Positions 1-14,679 of a stretch of 64,000 bases of DNA are shown here, in pieces. The DNA comes from Hyperoplus lanceolatus (Eukaryota > Chordata > Actinopteri > Uranoscopiformes > Ammodytidae), in NCBI GenBank assembly GCA_026929865.2, contig CM049403.1, positions 28,361,501-28,425,500 of the forward strand. The letters are read 5' to 3'. Both the position numbers and the translations under genes were made by a program. The notes under the pieces were generated by a model that saw only the letters and a list, made by a program, of their open reading frames with translations, was not told the DNA's origin and made no database searches. How positions within the stretch are numbered: the first letter of the stretch is position 1; every line of letters starts with the position of its first letter.

Positions 1-333
1 ATTATCTAGTTAGCATGCACTAGACAGTACAATTGGGACATACTTGTACTTATGTATTTCATCATAACATTGCGCTTTGATCTTGCCTGTTGCTTTCATA
101 TCCATCGCATCCCTGGTTGTTTTCATATGGAGGCTCCGTCAATGTGACGTCACTTCCGGTGCGCACTAGATAGTGCCCAAATAACTAAAAATCTCATTCA
201 GATGTAGTAGGCATCCGGGTATTTCTAAGCATGCTAAATCTGACCACAAGAATTGGGACATACTAAATCTTTTTTTTCTACCATACTAAATAGCATGGAA
301 GTATGGGAATTGGAACGCAGCCTGGATGTCAGG
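1..333. mobile_element. hAT-like MITE, right end
   Basis: Repeated 'attgggacatact' and 'catactaaatagcatg' words, ending in 'gaagtatgggaattggaacgcagcc', a terminus I recognise as common in fish MITEs (its complement begins GGCTGCGTTCCAATTCCC). The left end lies outside the window or is decayed. Related sequence occurs at 25665-25780. Non-coding. Confidence 0.45.
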
Positions 334-1023
334 GTGTGGTGATAGGCAGGGTGCTGTCTGTGGTGCTGATATTGCCTTTATCCAGTTGAGAAACTCACTA
401 AAGCATCTGTTTGAACGCCTTCTGTAAGCCTTACTGCTGATGCAATTGATCGTGTCATATCTTTAGTCTCGAGATGAATCCCGTCCCACTCTCCAACACA
501 TAAGCCCCTGCGCCTTCCCAACCTGACACACAGTCACCACACACACACACAGACTTAATTCAAAAGCTTGCTCTAGAACCAGATGAAAAGATTGTCTATT
601 TGTGCCAGTGACTTGATCCGACTCCCCCGACACTCTGACATTTGATGCGCCACAGCTTCTTTGTTGCTGCATCTTTAGGAGAAAAATTAGATTTTGTTTC
701 CCGCCGCACTTTTCAGCTAACCAGATAGCATGGGAAAGTGTCTGGAACTTTTTGACTTTTAGACAAACACTGTGTGAAGCACACACCCACACAGGAACGC
801 ACACAAAAACGACGTTCATTACTCCCTCCCTAACTCCATGCACCACACACACTCATTCACGTTTGCATGCACACACACACACACACACACACACCCACAC
901 ACACACACACACACAGGAAATAACAGACAGAATAATAAAAAATACCTCTGCACTCATGCTGAGATGAGAGCTTGCAAGTCTGAAAATAATGACATCTACT
1001 GGGAGTCAAGCATCCCTCTGTGC

Positions 1024-1072
<49 letters not shown>

Positions 1073-2122
1073 TTACACACACACATGCAGATGCGTGCAC
1101 AGAAGTTAATAAACACACAAATTCTCCTGTGCATTTCATGAATATTGAATTGACGCAGGCTTTTCAGTTCAAGTTGAATTAGGGTGTGTTTGGCTGCCAT
1201 GAAACTGTTGCTGTTGTGGAAATTACCAGGACGTCTCTCTGTGTGTCACCTGTTGTACTTGGTGTGCCTGTGGATGTGCTGCCAAGACAGTTCTTAGCGT
1301 TGTGTATTGTGTCTACAAAAGAAATAAATCTGCCAAATTATATTGCAGCTAACTTGCGTGTACTGGAGAGTATAATTCGATGATTTAGAGAACCAGTAGT
1401 TAGTCCAGTCTTTTCTTTTCTTTTTTCTAACTTGATGGGTTGTGCTTTCATTACATCACCCAGTCTTCTCTCCTGCCGCTGCCTTCCAAAATACCAAGCA
1501 AAAATAATCCCTACTGCAACATGAAGATAAGGATTCACTGTAAACCTAAGGGATAATCTCCGGATACTGTGTTGTTGTGTGTAGCGGCAGGGCGTGCAGC
1601 ACAGGTAGCATGGGCTAGTCATTTAAAAGTCCCATTACCTGGCAAGTGGACAGCTTTAGTGCTGTGGGCTTTTAGTAAACGATTGAGTGAGGGCAGGGGT
1701 TACTAACAACAGTGCAAAAGAGAATAGCTTTTTCCTGAGTGAGTTCCTAGCAGAGGAGACGGATCAGAGTTAGTGAGTGAGACCAGTTATATTTGAGCAG
1801 GTTTTTTATCCCCAGCTAGTGCGCTTGGAGGAGAAACTGCTGTAGTGTAGGGATGTATCTCAGTAGTGGACGTTCTTAGCACTCGATGGGGCCGTTGTTT
1901 ACCCATTGTACCAACATTATTATGGACCCTTTCACCTAAGGGGGAAGTGTGGTGCTATCTGGCTACCAGCAGTGACTAGTAGGGGATATTTGGTTGATAT
2001 TATTAACCATTCTTAAGGTTGACTCAATGTAATCTAGGAGTAATCCACCAAACATCGGAGGCGTAATGGCTGCCACAGAGCTCTTTTTTACATTTTGAAT
2101 TATAAGCTAGTAAGGGCATGAA
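334..2122. other. Intergenic/intronic DNA with CA repeats, no gene recognised
   Basis: Contains (CA)n tracts at about 869-916 (interrupted) and 1024-1069. Open frames here are mostly CA-repeat translations (Thr-His or Cys-Val). No splice-flanked coding segment or RNA gene was recognised. Confidence 0.6.
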
Positions 2123-2723
2123 CTAGCCTGGCTCCGCCCGCCCGCCTACTTCCGGCCAAATTTCATTTTCCCTTCAGTAGTCAGTCTGGGTGTACAGCGT
2201 ATTTCCCAGATTCTCCGGAGAATCTACGATCGGCCAATCAGCGAACAGAGCGAGTGGCTGAGAACGCTCCAGTTTCAGTTGAATGCTGCGTTGCTTTATA
2301 CTCGGAAGAAGGAGATTTCCGACTTGGTAGTTCCGAGTTCCGACCTGTCTGTGTTCCAGTGCATCTGCTCGCGAAAGTATGGACGCCTAAAACCTTTCTC
2401 GTCCAAATAACTAAACGTTAGGCTCTAACAAGTTACTGTTGCCAGGTACCGGTAGATTCATAGACTACAATATGTAGTGAAGTCGGAAATTTCCGAGTTC
2501 CCTGTCCAACTGGAAGGCACCATCAAAAGCCGGCTCATGACACACGTGATGACCAAACGTGATGCGATTGGTTGGCTAATCCAGAGTGGCACTGGGCAGA
2601 TCCAATAGTTTTAAACTTCGACAGACACCCGCCTCCAAGTGAGTTAACGTTTGCCAATTACAGCACTTCCAGACCATCTGTACAAATGAAATGAAGTACG
2701 GTGGTCTGGTTGGACCAGGCTAG
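2123..2723. mobile_element. Candidate non-autonomous DNA element with CTAGCCTGG ends
   Basis: Starts CTAGCCTGGCTCCGCC and ends GGACCAGGCTAG, giving a 9 bp inverted terminal match about 600 bp apart. The interior holds several gattgg/ccaatc words and no ORF of note. The target-site duplication is unclear, so this could be coincidence or an old element. Confidence 0.3.
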
Positions 2724-3323
2724 ACATTAACATGGGTTTTGATTTAAAAAAATGTCTAGCGAATAGGGCAAATAGGGCCCCCCCCCCCCCCTGGCCGGGC
2801 CCAGCAGCAGACCGGGGTTCAATCTTCAATTTGAAAAGCATTCACTGAAATGGGATGCTATCTCAAAATGTGATATCTAGGCTAGTGAGTGCTGGACAAA
2901 GCAGGAAATGAGCAACATGTTACATCTCACCTCGAGTTGTCTTCCAACATTGACCTGACTGATAGTTGCAGCCGTTCTCCAGGAGATCACTTTACTCCTG
3001 GAGGCTTTTGAAATCAAAGAACTCTGGGAAGCTTTGAATGCTTGTAATCAGCTTCTTGTCTCTTTACCAACCATCATTGTTCTTTAAACTAAATGATGGC
3101 GGTGTGGGTACAAAGCAGAGTGGGAATATGATTGGTTGCTGACAGCCCATTGATTCAGAAAAGTGTTTGGGCTTTGATAAGTTTGTTTATCATCCACCCA
3201 CAAGTTTGGTTACTATGAGCTCTGAGGAAAATGAGCAGTTTTCCAATCACTTGTTGATCGTGTGGCTTGCAGTGTGAATCCATATTAGAGGAGGGATATA
3301 ATGTCTTTTTTTAATGAAAGGAA

Positions 3324-3324
<1 letters not shown>

Positions 3325-3399
<75 letters not shown>
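3325..3399 (+). repeat. (GT)n microsatellite
   Basis: About 75 bp pure GT, followed by degenerating tatgtatgtgtgtg. Confidence 0.95.
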
Positions 3400-3407
<8 letters not shown>

Positions 3408-5934
3408 GTGTGCATGCTTGTGCAAGTGTGTGTGCGTGCATGTGTGCGCGTGTGCATTTATGAATACTAAATACTGAGCCACAGGCCACCAGCGTAATGA
3501 ATTAACTCCGAAAATGAAACAAAAATTGAACCACCCAAGGAGGAAAGCATCCATCACTTTCTAAACTCTGTCTCCATATCAGTGTGTACTTCTCTTTATC
3601 ACTCCTAATCAGTCTAATAGTCAACTCTAAGCATTCCATTAAGTGTTTTCAAACCTTGTAAATGTCCGTCTGCAAAGCGTGTTTGGGTGTGTTTTTGACT
3701 TCCAGGATACACAGACTGTGCTCTGAGTCAGCAGACGGGAGTGGAACTGAATGTTAAAATGACTAAATGCTAAATGCCAGCTCAGTAATGAGAAAGTGTC
3801 TGAAGCTGTCAGAGGCAGCCCGGTAACCAAATGCGCCGGTGTGATTAGGACACACAGCTATCGTCTGTGTCCCACAAACAGAAAACAGATTGCGCTCCGA
3901 AAAAGGTCAAGTCTTCATGAAGTTGTTTAACATTTGTTAATTTACCCAGTGACATATCCAGCCTTCCCCACGGAGTATTCTAATGTGTTTACCAAGTCCA
4001 AGTTGGAGGAAAGTTAAGTCTGCGTTTGACTTTCAACTGCTTCACTATATGCAGAGGAGGATCAGGATGAGTTTCATCGCATAAACTGTAGATCTCAGAC
4101 ATGTGTTATAAGGTTTCTAAACAGGGCTTATCAACCTCTTTGCTGCTTTCAAACTGTGTATGTGTGTATGCATGTTTCTATGTGTACATGACTGTGAATA
4201 CATTTAAATTAGTTTGAGAGAGTGTGAGTATATTTACTCTCTAGGCTATGCAAGCAATCTTACCATGTTCTCCCCTTTTTTCTCTCTACACAAGCCAAGA
4301 ACTGCCATGCTTGCAATTATTTTTTGTATTTTTACCGCTTCATCTCAAAATAACAATGGACTGTTTTAGCAAGAACTTGAATTACATTATAAATATAAAG
4401 AGGTTTCAGTTATCATCAGCAGACCTTCATTGTTTTCTCAAGATCAGGAGATAATGACCATAAGAGCTTTTGTGGTATTGGGTTGATAATCTAGTTGTAT
4501 CGAGGTTACAAAGTAATTAACCTTTGATATTGAGATAGCAGCATTTAATATTGTAAGTAATAAGAAGAAATAAAACATGTTGTTTTCTGGAGAAAAACAG
4601 ACATCTAATTCCTTATCACAAAATAATGGCACAAGAAAAAAATGTCTAATATATGGCCATTCAGGGCTTCCATAAGAGTATAATTGAGCCGATTAATTAA
4701 AAATGTAAAGTCAATCATTTATTAGTTGGGATGGATTTGGCATGGAGTCTGCAGTTTAGTTATCAACAGAACCCATTTTAGTATTTCCTTTATTTTTCTT
4801 CTGGTAGATGCGTCAAAGGGAAATACAATCACTTCAGTGCAGCAGCCAGAGGCCCTGTTGCGGAGGCTCTGTGGCCCAAATATGAATAGTGCATAATGCA
4901 ATGTTACATTAATCACATACAGAAGGCTTTTATGTTAGCCGGATGCCGCTGCATGGCTCATCAATTCAGCACAGAGCAGATCCAAAGAGACAGGAAGTCA
5001 GACACAGAAACAACATAAAATAAAACAATCGTATTTCACGTCATAATGGGCGGAGCCAGACTTTAATTTTTTTAATCTTTTTTTAATTTTGACATCTACT
5101 GAATAAGAAAGTACATACATCTTCTTCTTCACTAGCCTACTTATTACACATACACGTTAACAGCATTTAAACATTGTCTGTTTAAGGATTTGACTTAGTC
5201 TTGTTTTACAAGACACAGACCATCATCCATCAAAGTCTAAACAATCTTTTTTTTCTTGTAAGCAAACATTTGATGTTACAGTGCTCACCTCTTTGTGCAA
5301 AACAAGTCAATCATTGAAGTCCAACACCCATCTTCCTCCTAGCACATTTCCCATATCCAGCAGTCTTCTTCTTTCCTTTCTTTGCTGCATTACTTTGCTG
5401 GATTGGCACTTACAGTGGTCCAAACCCCCGCAGGGACCTTGACCACAGCCTTGTTATGAATCATGAAACACACTTATTTTTCTAGTGTGAATTCTAACAA
5501 TATTACAAAAGGCACAGACCAATGATGTAGTGCACTCGACGATTTCATTCTTGAGGACAAACAATATATTTTGTTGTGTTTGGATGTCTCTTCCCACTCT
5601 TTGTCGTGTGCTCTGTTTCGGCCCCCCTGCTGTTCTTGAACCATAATGTTCTGTGATCGATTATTGATCAGTTAGGCGTACAAAGTATCTTTCTCTTGAG
5701 ACTGTGTCGTCATAAAGCCTCTCCATGAATAAACGATACTGGACTTCAACTGATTGCGTTTCTCTTCACTTACGCCACACAATCATATTTTATGCGGTTT
5801 GATAGTATTTTGAATTCCTATTGTATTCTGTTTGATATGGCTTTGTTTATCCATCTGGCAGTCAAGCTCTCTAATTGTTTTAATGATCGTTTAAAAACCT
5901 TATGTTTGGATTATATTTTTGGGTGTTTTGTGTT

Positions 5935-6064
<130 letters not shown>

Positions 6065-7687
6065 TGACTGAATGACTGAGTGTTTTTCAGTCACTATACC
6101 AAAAATCAGATGCATTTTTGGTAATCATTGGAAATTTCTCATTCAAAGCCAATAACTTCCCACCCTGATTGACAGCAGCCTCTTCTATCAAAGGGAAAGG
6201 AGGGAAGCTACTTTAATTCAGCAGGAAAACACACAGAGTCCGTTAATGATGTTCTCAGTGGAGTACCCCCTCCAGAGTGATTGCGGGGCCATGTTTGTTG
6301 GTGTTGTTCAAATGCATCAATCTGCCCGCCGAAACGGAGTGGACTCCTGCTGCCACTGTTCAGCATTCAAATTATCTTTCAGTCAATTAGCCACGAAGCT
6401 GTGAAGAAGCCTTTGATGGGAGTTGTATACAAAAATATATAAAAAAAATAAATATTCTGAATGACCTGAATGCGGTATTTCAAAGAAGTGACATGTTAGC
6501 CTGTGGCCCCGAAAAGTAGAGTGTCAAAAGTAGATAGGGCTAAACCTTCCCCCTCTGTGCTATTTGGCAGATAATTTCGAGTTTTCTTTTCATTTTAAAA
6601 AAGGCATTATTACGGGGGACTTTGATTTTTTTTTAAGAAAGTATGAACACACACACACACACACACAAACACACTCGTACTCACATTCATTTATCCCCTC
6701 ACTCACTGACGAGTGTAGAGAAACCTCATTAAGATCAAAGACTTGTTTCTCTCTAATTACTCTGTCGCTGCAGACCCATCCTGCCCTCACATACACACAC
6801 ACACACACACACACAGAGCAGAATACGTATTAAACCAGAATGGTTTTTTTTAAACCTAAATTGCTGTCTGAGTGTTTCTGTGCTTCTGCGTGTGTGTCAA
6901 GGACCAGGGCCATCTATAACATGAAATTGCTTTGGTCAAGTGCTGCTAAAAAGAACTGGAAAACACTCAAACAATATCTCTCTAAATGTATAACTCAAGA
7001 GGTTATTCGGAAAAAATAAAAAGGAAAGTAGGTTTTCTCAAAGATTGTTGTTTTAGTCCATCCGTTTTGTTATGTTGCTGCTCTGTGTCTCTGCAATTCG
7101 AAAAATAAACTGGGGACACTATGCTGTCAGAGAAAATCTACATATTAGCCTGTATAGTTTTTGTGGGAATCACATTTATGCATCCCCAAGCAAGGAGAAA
7201 ATAGTTAAGCCCGTGTAGTTTTAGTCAAACTTTTTTTTAAATAGACAACGCTTGCATGCTGATGTGTGTAGGCCTGTGTGGGATTTGACAATGACATACT
7301 TTACAATCGCATAGGCTCCCCTGCACATTATCTCAAGGCACTGTGGCGTTTGTGTGGTTTGGGTGTAAGTGCATATATGTGTGTGAATACCATCTTCTTA
7401 ATGTGAAATACAGTTTTGCCATGCAACCGGGAGGGGATATCACGTAAAATCAGGTCTTTCATGCACGAGTAGAGGGACTCAAGTCAAGGCAGCGCTCATC
7501 CCGGGTGACCTATGCCTCTGACACCCCATGGGGGTTTGGCTTCTGTTTCCCTTTGTTCATTAAAGCGTCAGTAACCTACGATACGTGAATCTGATTATGC
7601 TGAATCAAAAACAGTCCCCAAACACCAAAACGACAATGTGTATGTATGTTCTTTGTACTTCCCAACAAAGATTTATGTCTCCAACAC

Positions 7688-7688
<1 letters not shown>

Positions 7689-7768
<80 letters not shown>
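7689..7768 (+). repeat. (GT)n microsatellite
   Basis: About 80 bp uninterrupted GT; it creates spurious open frames on both strands. Confidence 0.95.
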
Positions 7769-7771
<3 letters not shown>

Positions 7772-9607
7772 GGTAGATGGCACACCTGCCACTTCAAAGC
7801 TCTGTCCAGATGTGAAAGCAAAGGGACCCACAGTGGGGGGTATCCACTCAGTTCACTCACATTATTCACACATAGTAATTATGAATGCATGAGGTATAAA
7901 GGCCAGAGCTCATTAGGATGCTTTAAATCAAACACCAGCTCTTGTGTCTTCACCTGTAGAGAAACTATGATGGACCAGCCTGCAGCAGCCATTGGGCACT
8001 TCTGTTTAAATAAACATAATTTTTGTATTTTTTGAATTGCTGTTGTTACAAAAATATCAGTCTGTGAGGTTTGAATCCCTGTTAGAAGTACAGAGATTAG
8101 CTGGGGTGAAGTGTATGCATGTGAGCTTTTCTTTGTTGTTGCCTTAAGGGAAAAGTATGATGAAATTCAAGTCATATTTCACTAGAAGAGGTCAAAGCCC
8201 GACCTCTAATACCGTCAAATTAAATTCCTTGCATTCTTTTTTTTTTAAACATTGCATTCCACATTTCTTTGCACAAAATGAATAAATAAGTCCACAGATT
8301 ATTTGTTTGGTTTATATCTAGTTTCATTCTGTTTTGTTAGCAGATTTCAGATTCCTTTGACAAAGTTATATGACTCACAGTTAAAGCACTTTCTAAAACT
8401 CTGACAGGCACAAAACTCGCAGTCAAATCATCGATAAACAAGACGAAGAAGTGCTTCAGAAAATACCAGGTTCTTTGATAATGCGTCAAGGTACAAGCCT
8501 TTGTACAAACCTTTGTACATGAAAATGCAGAGGGAGAGGAGTGAATAATTACTTGTCAAGGTGCATTTTGGGAAGTAATATCAAAATCAACAATCTTACA
8601 TTTCTGTCACCTTTGGCTGGTGAAGGAGGGTGGAAGCTAAAATGCTAGATTGTTGAGAATACTGAACACGTAATCTGCATCTTAAATCAATTCAGTTTTA
8701 TAATCACAATACATTTTTTGACTACTATGCAGCAGCTGTGATGCCGCATTGTGTTCACAAATTCAACAACAATTCACTACCACTAATTTGCACTTCTAAT
8801 TGGCATGATCTTGGGCAGCTGAGACTTGTGTGTTTCATAGTGTTTAGAGCCAAAAGAACATGGTCTGTGTCCAAAATCACACTCTACTAACTATATGGCA
8901 TTATTTTCACTCTGAATTCAAGTTCAAAATCTGCGTGTGAAATAACTGCGGTGTATACTTTTAATTTACTGCTCTCTACTAGAGTAAACTAATATGCATT
9001 AAAAGGGAATAATGAATGAGTAATTAAGGTAATGAATTCAGACACAGCTTCCTAAAAAAAGATGGCATAATTCGAATTTATTGCCATAAAATAGGCGCAT
9101 GTTATCAATTAATTGTCCTGCAGAATCAAAGTTGACTTAAACCTCCTAAGAGAAACGTTTTCATATTATTTAAACAGTCTTTTTTCCCCTCTGATGATAG
9201 CTCATAAATGACCTGGAACCACAAACGAGACCATCAGTGATAATAATGCTATTTTTATATAGTTATTATTAATGCATTTGCACGGGTCTAATTTTTCCCA
9301 GGGGAAGAATTTACGGCGGGCAGACCGGAACAGCCGGTGTGTTTCTTGAAAGGTACTAAATCAAAGTTGTATCTGCTTCACTATCGTCATAGTACCATTA
9401 TTAATCTTACACAGTCACATATAAATACATTACCTCATCGCAAAGCTACTGCGGTCTCTCTTCAATGACGTATTTACTCATTTCCCAAACAAATGCACAC
9501 GCCAACGGCACCCGCATGTTGATAGAAAACTACCGCTTTTATCCACAGGTGCCGCTAGAATCAACAGAAACTCAAAGTTCCTCATAGCTACTTTAGGTAC
9601 CGTTTTA

Positions 9608-10680
9608 CAGTTTTTCTCAGTTGCTTTGGTGCTTTTCTCAGATCAGAATGAAAATTCTCATAACTATAGGTTTAACCTCCGCAACATTTAGTCATTTGAG
9701 CACATCATAGTAGCAATTTCTCCTTCCTCTGAACAAATTGCAAATGCTTTTGGACATGTATCAGTTGCTTTCATACAATTCTCTGCTGTTTTTTAACATT
9801 GTCATTTGCTTATGTCATGTCAGTCAAAATGAACTTTACTTATGGATGCTGAATAGTCGTTCCCAATAAAACTAATAGTCTTCATTTCATTGCTTGAGTC
9901 ATTACATACAAAATTGTTGAACTAGTTATCAAATTCTGTCAAGCAAATTTTATACCTTTTCTTTATCATAGATACTTTCCTCGCTGCATTGCAAGGGATA
10001 ATATCCGTTGTGATGTAGATGAAAAGATGTGGCCAGACAGACAGGAACGTCTGGATGTGCCAGAATGATTTACCTATATATGTTCAGTTACAATGTGTCC
10101 TGTTATATTGTTCACATTTGTGCACAGCTCTACCAAAAGGGTGTGTTTTTATGTTTGTTCTAAATAAGTGACTGAAGTGTATTTTTCTTTTGCACAATGC
10201 TGTAGAATTGCAAAGAGCATATACAGTACAAATGTGAAACTTACATATTCAGTGTCTTGTACTCACTTACTCCCCTAACTACAGCAATGTGTAACTTTAC
10301 TGTAGTTTTCAAATGGCTGTACAAGTAGTGTATAGTGCTGTCTTGAGCATTATCAGGTAGTGTCACCGAGTTCTGACCTTTTTTTGCATTGGAAAACACT
10401 GAGAGAATAAACTGTCATAATGAAAACATGACAAAGCCATTTGACTATCTTATTCATAAACGATGGTGTCAAGACTTCTCATTTTGATGACACTGGCAGT
10501 TTCATTGACATGAATACTTGCTTTTGAGGAATAGACTATCCATTTTGAGCAAGTGACGTACTTTTGCAGGTTATCCACTAGGTTTTGCAGTTTGCACTAA
10601 TTGTTTTGAGAAATGCACTAACTGCTGTGCAAATGTTAATAGTGATGTGAGAAAAGCACCAAAGCGACTGAGAAAAACTG
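9608..10680. mobile_element. TA-flanked inverted-repeat element, copy 1
   Basis: 1073 bp flanked by TA (9606-9607, 10681-10682). The terminal inverted repeats span about 34 bp: CAGTTTTTCTCAGTTGCTTT at the left and the complement of CAGTTTTTCTCAGTCGCTTT at the right, both continuing GGTGCTTTTCTCA. No transposase ORF is present. TA duplication with CAGT ends suggests a Tc1/mariner-type non-autonomous element. A near-identical copy lies at 14680-15720. Confidence 0.8.
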
Positions 10681-11049
10681 TAACTATTTGGGGGTTGCCT
10701 AATTTAAGCACTGAAATGAATGAAAGCACATTGAAACAGTCTTTTGGTTGGCTAGCGTGTTGTGATAGTTTTATTTTTCCTCTGTCATGTCCCATAGTCA
10801 GCCAGCTTCTTCCTCTGTTCAGCCAAAGGGAGGTTCATCTCTGAACCAGAATCCTCACATGGGGAGGGTTAATTAGGATTACAGCAGTGACCCTGTTTGC
10901 CCACTGGACCATCCTTTCCCTCTCTCTCTTCTACAGGACTTACACAGTCTTGCCACAGTCACGTACTGTATTCCTTTTTTTAATACCACAAACTACTTTC
11001 CATTTCAGGGTTGATAAAGCTGCAGAACTGTTCTTCTCAAGAGCCTCTG

Positions 11050-11051
<2 letters not shown>

Positions 11052-11120
<69 letters not shown>
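11052..11120 (+). repeat. (GT)n microsatellite
   Basis: About 69 bp of GT; the overlapping 155-residue open frame is a Cys-Val repeat artefact. Confidence 0.95.
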
Positions 11121-11122
<2 letters not shown>

Positions 11123-11648
11123 AATAAAGTGTTTTTCTTATCCATTAATGCTTAATACCGTTCACAGGGGGCGCCTCTCTCCATTTCCTCTCCTACGGCA
11201 TTTAAGTGTTGAAACATCCATGATTAAAGTGTTGAAATTAAATGACTGCATCATCATGTTCCAAGGCATGCCACCCGTGTGCATCCTGACTCGGGACAAA
11301 TGCTCATGGAAGGTGAGCACACGACTTAAAATGCATTCCATGGTTCGGCTCTGAAATGCAGTGTGCGGCTATTAAACTTAAATGTAAACGGACTCTATAT
11401 TTGGAGGGTGTGTGGTGTGTGTGTAAGAGAGAGGGTGTGAGCTTAGCCATTTCAATGGAAGTAAGTGTGGCACGTTTATATCAGTTTCCCCCACTTTCAC
11501 TAAAACAACTAGGTTTTGATAGCCCATAGTTCATGCCACCCATTATAACACTGTCAGGCAAAGGGTGTCTTATTCACTCAAGTGAAGCGAATCAGGCAGG
11601 TAGAAGCCCGGAGAGAGAAGAGAGTAAGACACAAGTACAGACACAACA

Positions 11649-11710
<62 letters not shown>
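11649..11710 (+). repeat. (CA)n microsatellite
   Basis: About 62 bp of CA. Confidence 0.95.
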
Positions 11711-11712
<2 letters not shown>

Positions 11713-13194
11713 ATTAGTCGTGCACACGTGCGCAGACACACTTTCCTGGTTTCAGTCATTCTTTGGCTGGCATTTCCTGGGGTTTGCTCTCTCTGCATGA
11801 ACACCTCACACTTCATCTCTCTCCCTGGCTCTGAGTAACACAGATCTGATGGGAAAGAGAGAGAGAGGGACACATTAAGAGGGAAGGAGAGAGAGAGAGA
11901 AGGAGAAAGGGTGCAATCAGGCAGATAGTCGGTCAGAGAGGCAGCCAAGCAAAGAGTGGTAGTCAGACAAACTGTGACAGACTGTGTTGGAGTGATGCCG
12001 GCCCGGGTCCTGAATTCTTATTTTTACCCTGTCCAGCCGTCTTCATTCAAACCAGGATCAATGCAGCTGAAGTGAAGCGAAGCTGAATCTCAAGTGAGAT
12101 TCAGCGTTCTTCTTTATCTATATTCAAAACTGGATATGATCCGTAACTCATCGGTATCCTCTGTTTAGAAAAAACTTAAGCACAAGATGAACATTTTATT
12201 CTTTTGCTGACTTCAAATGGTTTAACTTCTTAATTCCCTGCAGAGATGTAGGAGTGTACTACAGGGTGTGTCAATAGTGCCCTTCTGACATCAGTTATTA
12301 TGGGTGAAGATTCAAAGATAATCAGACCAGATCCAATATGCAGTTGACCCAGAGGGAAGCAATGTTTCTCTCACGAAAATGCTTTGTGTACTTGTTGAAC
12401 GCGAACGAGTGCTTTATTTTTTTCATATGAAGCTTCCATTGTTTCCATCCATGCTTTCTGTCATCCCTGCATGTCTTTGGCACCTTATACCTGTTGATCA
12501 GTAAAATAGGTCATTCACAAAACACAAATAAAATGCAGATCGGTAGGTCTGATTATTTTACAAAGGAAATCCCTCTCAGACATCAAGTGCTTCAAACTAC
12601 TTGCAGAGATAAAGTTGAGCAAATTTGGAATTATTTTAATGAAAAACCACATAATATAACTGCTATAGACTACAAGCAGTAGGATACTGATTCAATATTT
12701 CATGTATATGATAGAGAGGAAGTCATTGATAAGGGATTTTCGAAAGACTGGGCTGAGACTGAGTCGGATCAGACAGATTATAAGATTACCCTAGAGAGAA
12801 AGGAAAAGTGAGGATAATTGAAATGGCGAGCTGCCAAAGATGTCCCAAGTTGGTGGTAAATAATGCGGTCTGAGAAATACAGTGTGGGTGCGCAGATCAG
12901 TGGCTGGTTGACAGAAAAGATACACAGGTATATCACATCATTGCAAATAAACTAAAAAAATAAGTTAAAAAAAATGATAGTACAGGTTTAGAATTAAACT
13001 GAAAAAAATATTATATTTAAAGAATTAGGTGCAAAAATGTCCTGGGAAAATAATTTGTGTGAAAGCATGTGAGAGACTGCGCCTCAGACGTTTGAGCAGA
13101 TGGACATATAAGAGACGAGAGGTGTAAAGTCTAGAGATATAAAAGTTCAAAAAGGGGAAATTCATCGTGAAGTTAAATACACATAGCGAGCTCG

Positions 13195-13233
<39 letters not shown>

Positions 13234-13510
13234 CACACACACACATTTTCACACATTCTCACACACCCAGACATTCACACACACAATTACACACACACAC
13301 ACTGAGGCTGAGACATCCAGAGCATCCTCTGTGTGCCAGCCTCTTCCTCCAGGGTGAGTTAGTGGTGCTTTTAAGTGCAGACTTCAAAGAGGCCTGTATG
13401 GGTGTATAAATAGGCTTACGGGCTGGAAAAGTTTTAGTTGTCATGAGTTTTGATACCCAGTTGGTTAGACAAGGTCATGCATTGGCTTGGTGACTTCTCC
13501 CTAACCCCCC

Positions 13511-13587
<77 letters not shown>
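13511..13587 (+). repeat. Compound (CA)n-(CT)n microsatellite
   Basis: A short C run, then about 48 bp of CA, then about 28 bp of CT. Confidence 0.95.
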
Positions 13588-13591
<4 letters not shown>

Positions 13592-14679
13592 TCCACACAT
13601 ACAGAGAAGAGCACATGGATACATAGAATCAGACAGCTACTTACACAGACTTTCAAACACAGCATGTGTAAATACAAAACGTGCACCCAAACACATTTCC
13701 CATACACATGTAGCCTACTGTACACACGCGGGAAATACACAGCAGCGAATTGAGGTCAAGACATTTTCCAGAACAGCCACAATATATCGCAGCCAAATAA
13801 TTACGTTTTTTTTGCCAGCATGACTTGCGCTGATGTCCGACTGGGTAGTTGGTAGCAGGTGACTGGCCTCTATCCAGCTCCAAGATTTTGGCCGAGGAGG
13901 TAAAAAAATTATAAGTGGGGCAATGCAATGGAGAGGGCCAGACTTTGGAGAGTAGCACACAGGGCACTTCAATCACAGTCAGTGATTGAGCCAGTCTCTC
14001 ATACTGTGCGTCATCATCCCAGCTCTGGCTTTTCTATATTTTACACCCCGACAATAACTATGTTCTCCTGTATTTTCTCTCTCTCTCTCTCTCTCTGCAA
14101 CTCAAACTGATGCATCGTGCTAACAACGGCATTTACTGTAATGGGAGTGCTAGAGCGTCTGTGTCTTTCTCTAAATTCCCAAAGAATTACAGAATAATTC
14201 TTGGAATGACAAGAAAATATTCGTTTATCATTCATTCATTTTAATGGTCATTAATATTGCTTAGTTACCTCCGCTTGACAGAGCTTTTTAGCCTCTTTAA
14301 GCTAACTCGTATTGTTTTAAAAGCACATTTATGAGTGGTTCTGTGTACCTGGCAAACACGCTCTGATACGGTTAAAAATAGTCTTAACATCTGGCCAATA
14401 AAACCAGCCCATGATCCGCAGAATTTACATCCATATTGGATCATTTTGCACCTCATAAAATAGTTTAAGGGTGTGTGGGTTGGACTTTCATGCAGGAGAC
14501 TATAATTGTGCCTCCTGTCTCCTGCAATTAAATTGACCATTTTTAATTTTTTCAGGTGCCTAACCATTCCTCTGCCATATTGTATTTTTTATTAACAACA
14601 ATCTTTCCCTGATGTTAACCCTACCATGTTTCCTCAGGAGCTGGTGGAGACCAACAAAGTGATGGAACAAGAAATAATA

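Larger units (their letters stand above)
10683..14679. other. Non-coding stretch with GT/CA/CT repeats
   Basis: Holds microsatellites at 11052-11120 (GT), 11649-11710 (CA), 13197-13246 (CA), 13511-13558 (CA) and 13560-13587 (CT). An exon-like segment ends at a GTGAGC donor at 11310, and another begins after tttcctcag at 14638. Neither could be assigned to a gene family. Confidence 0.55.
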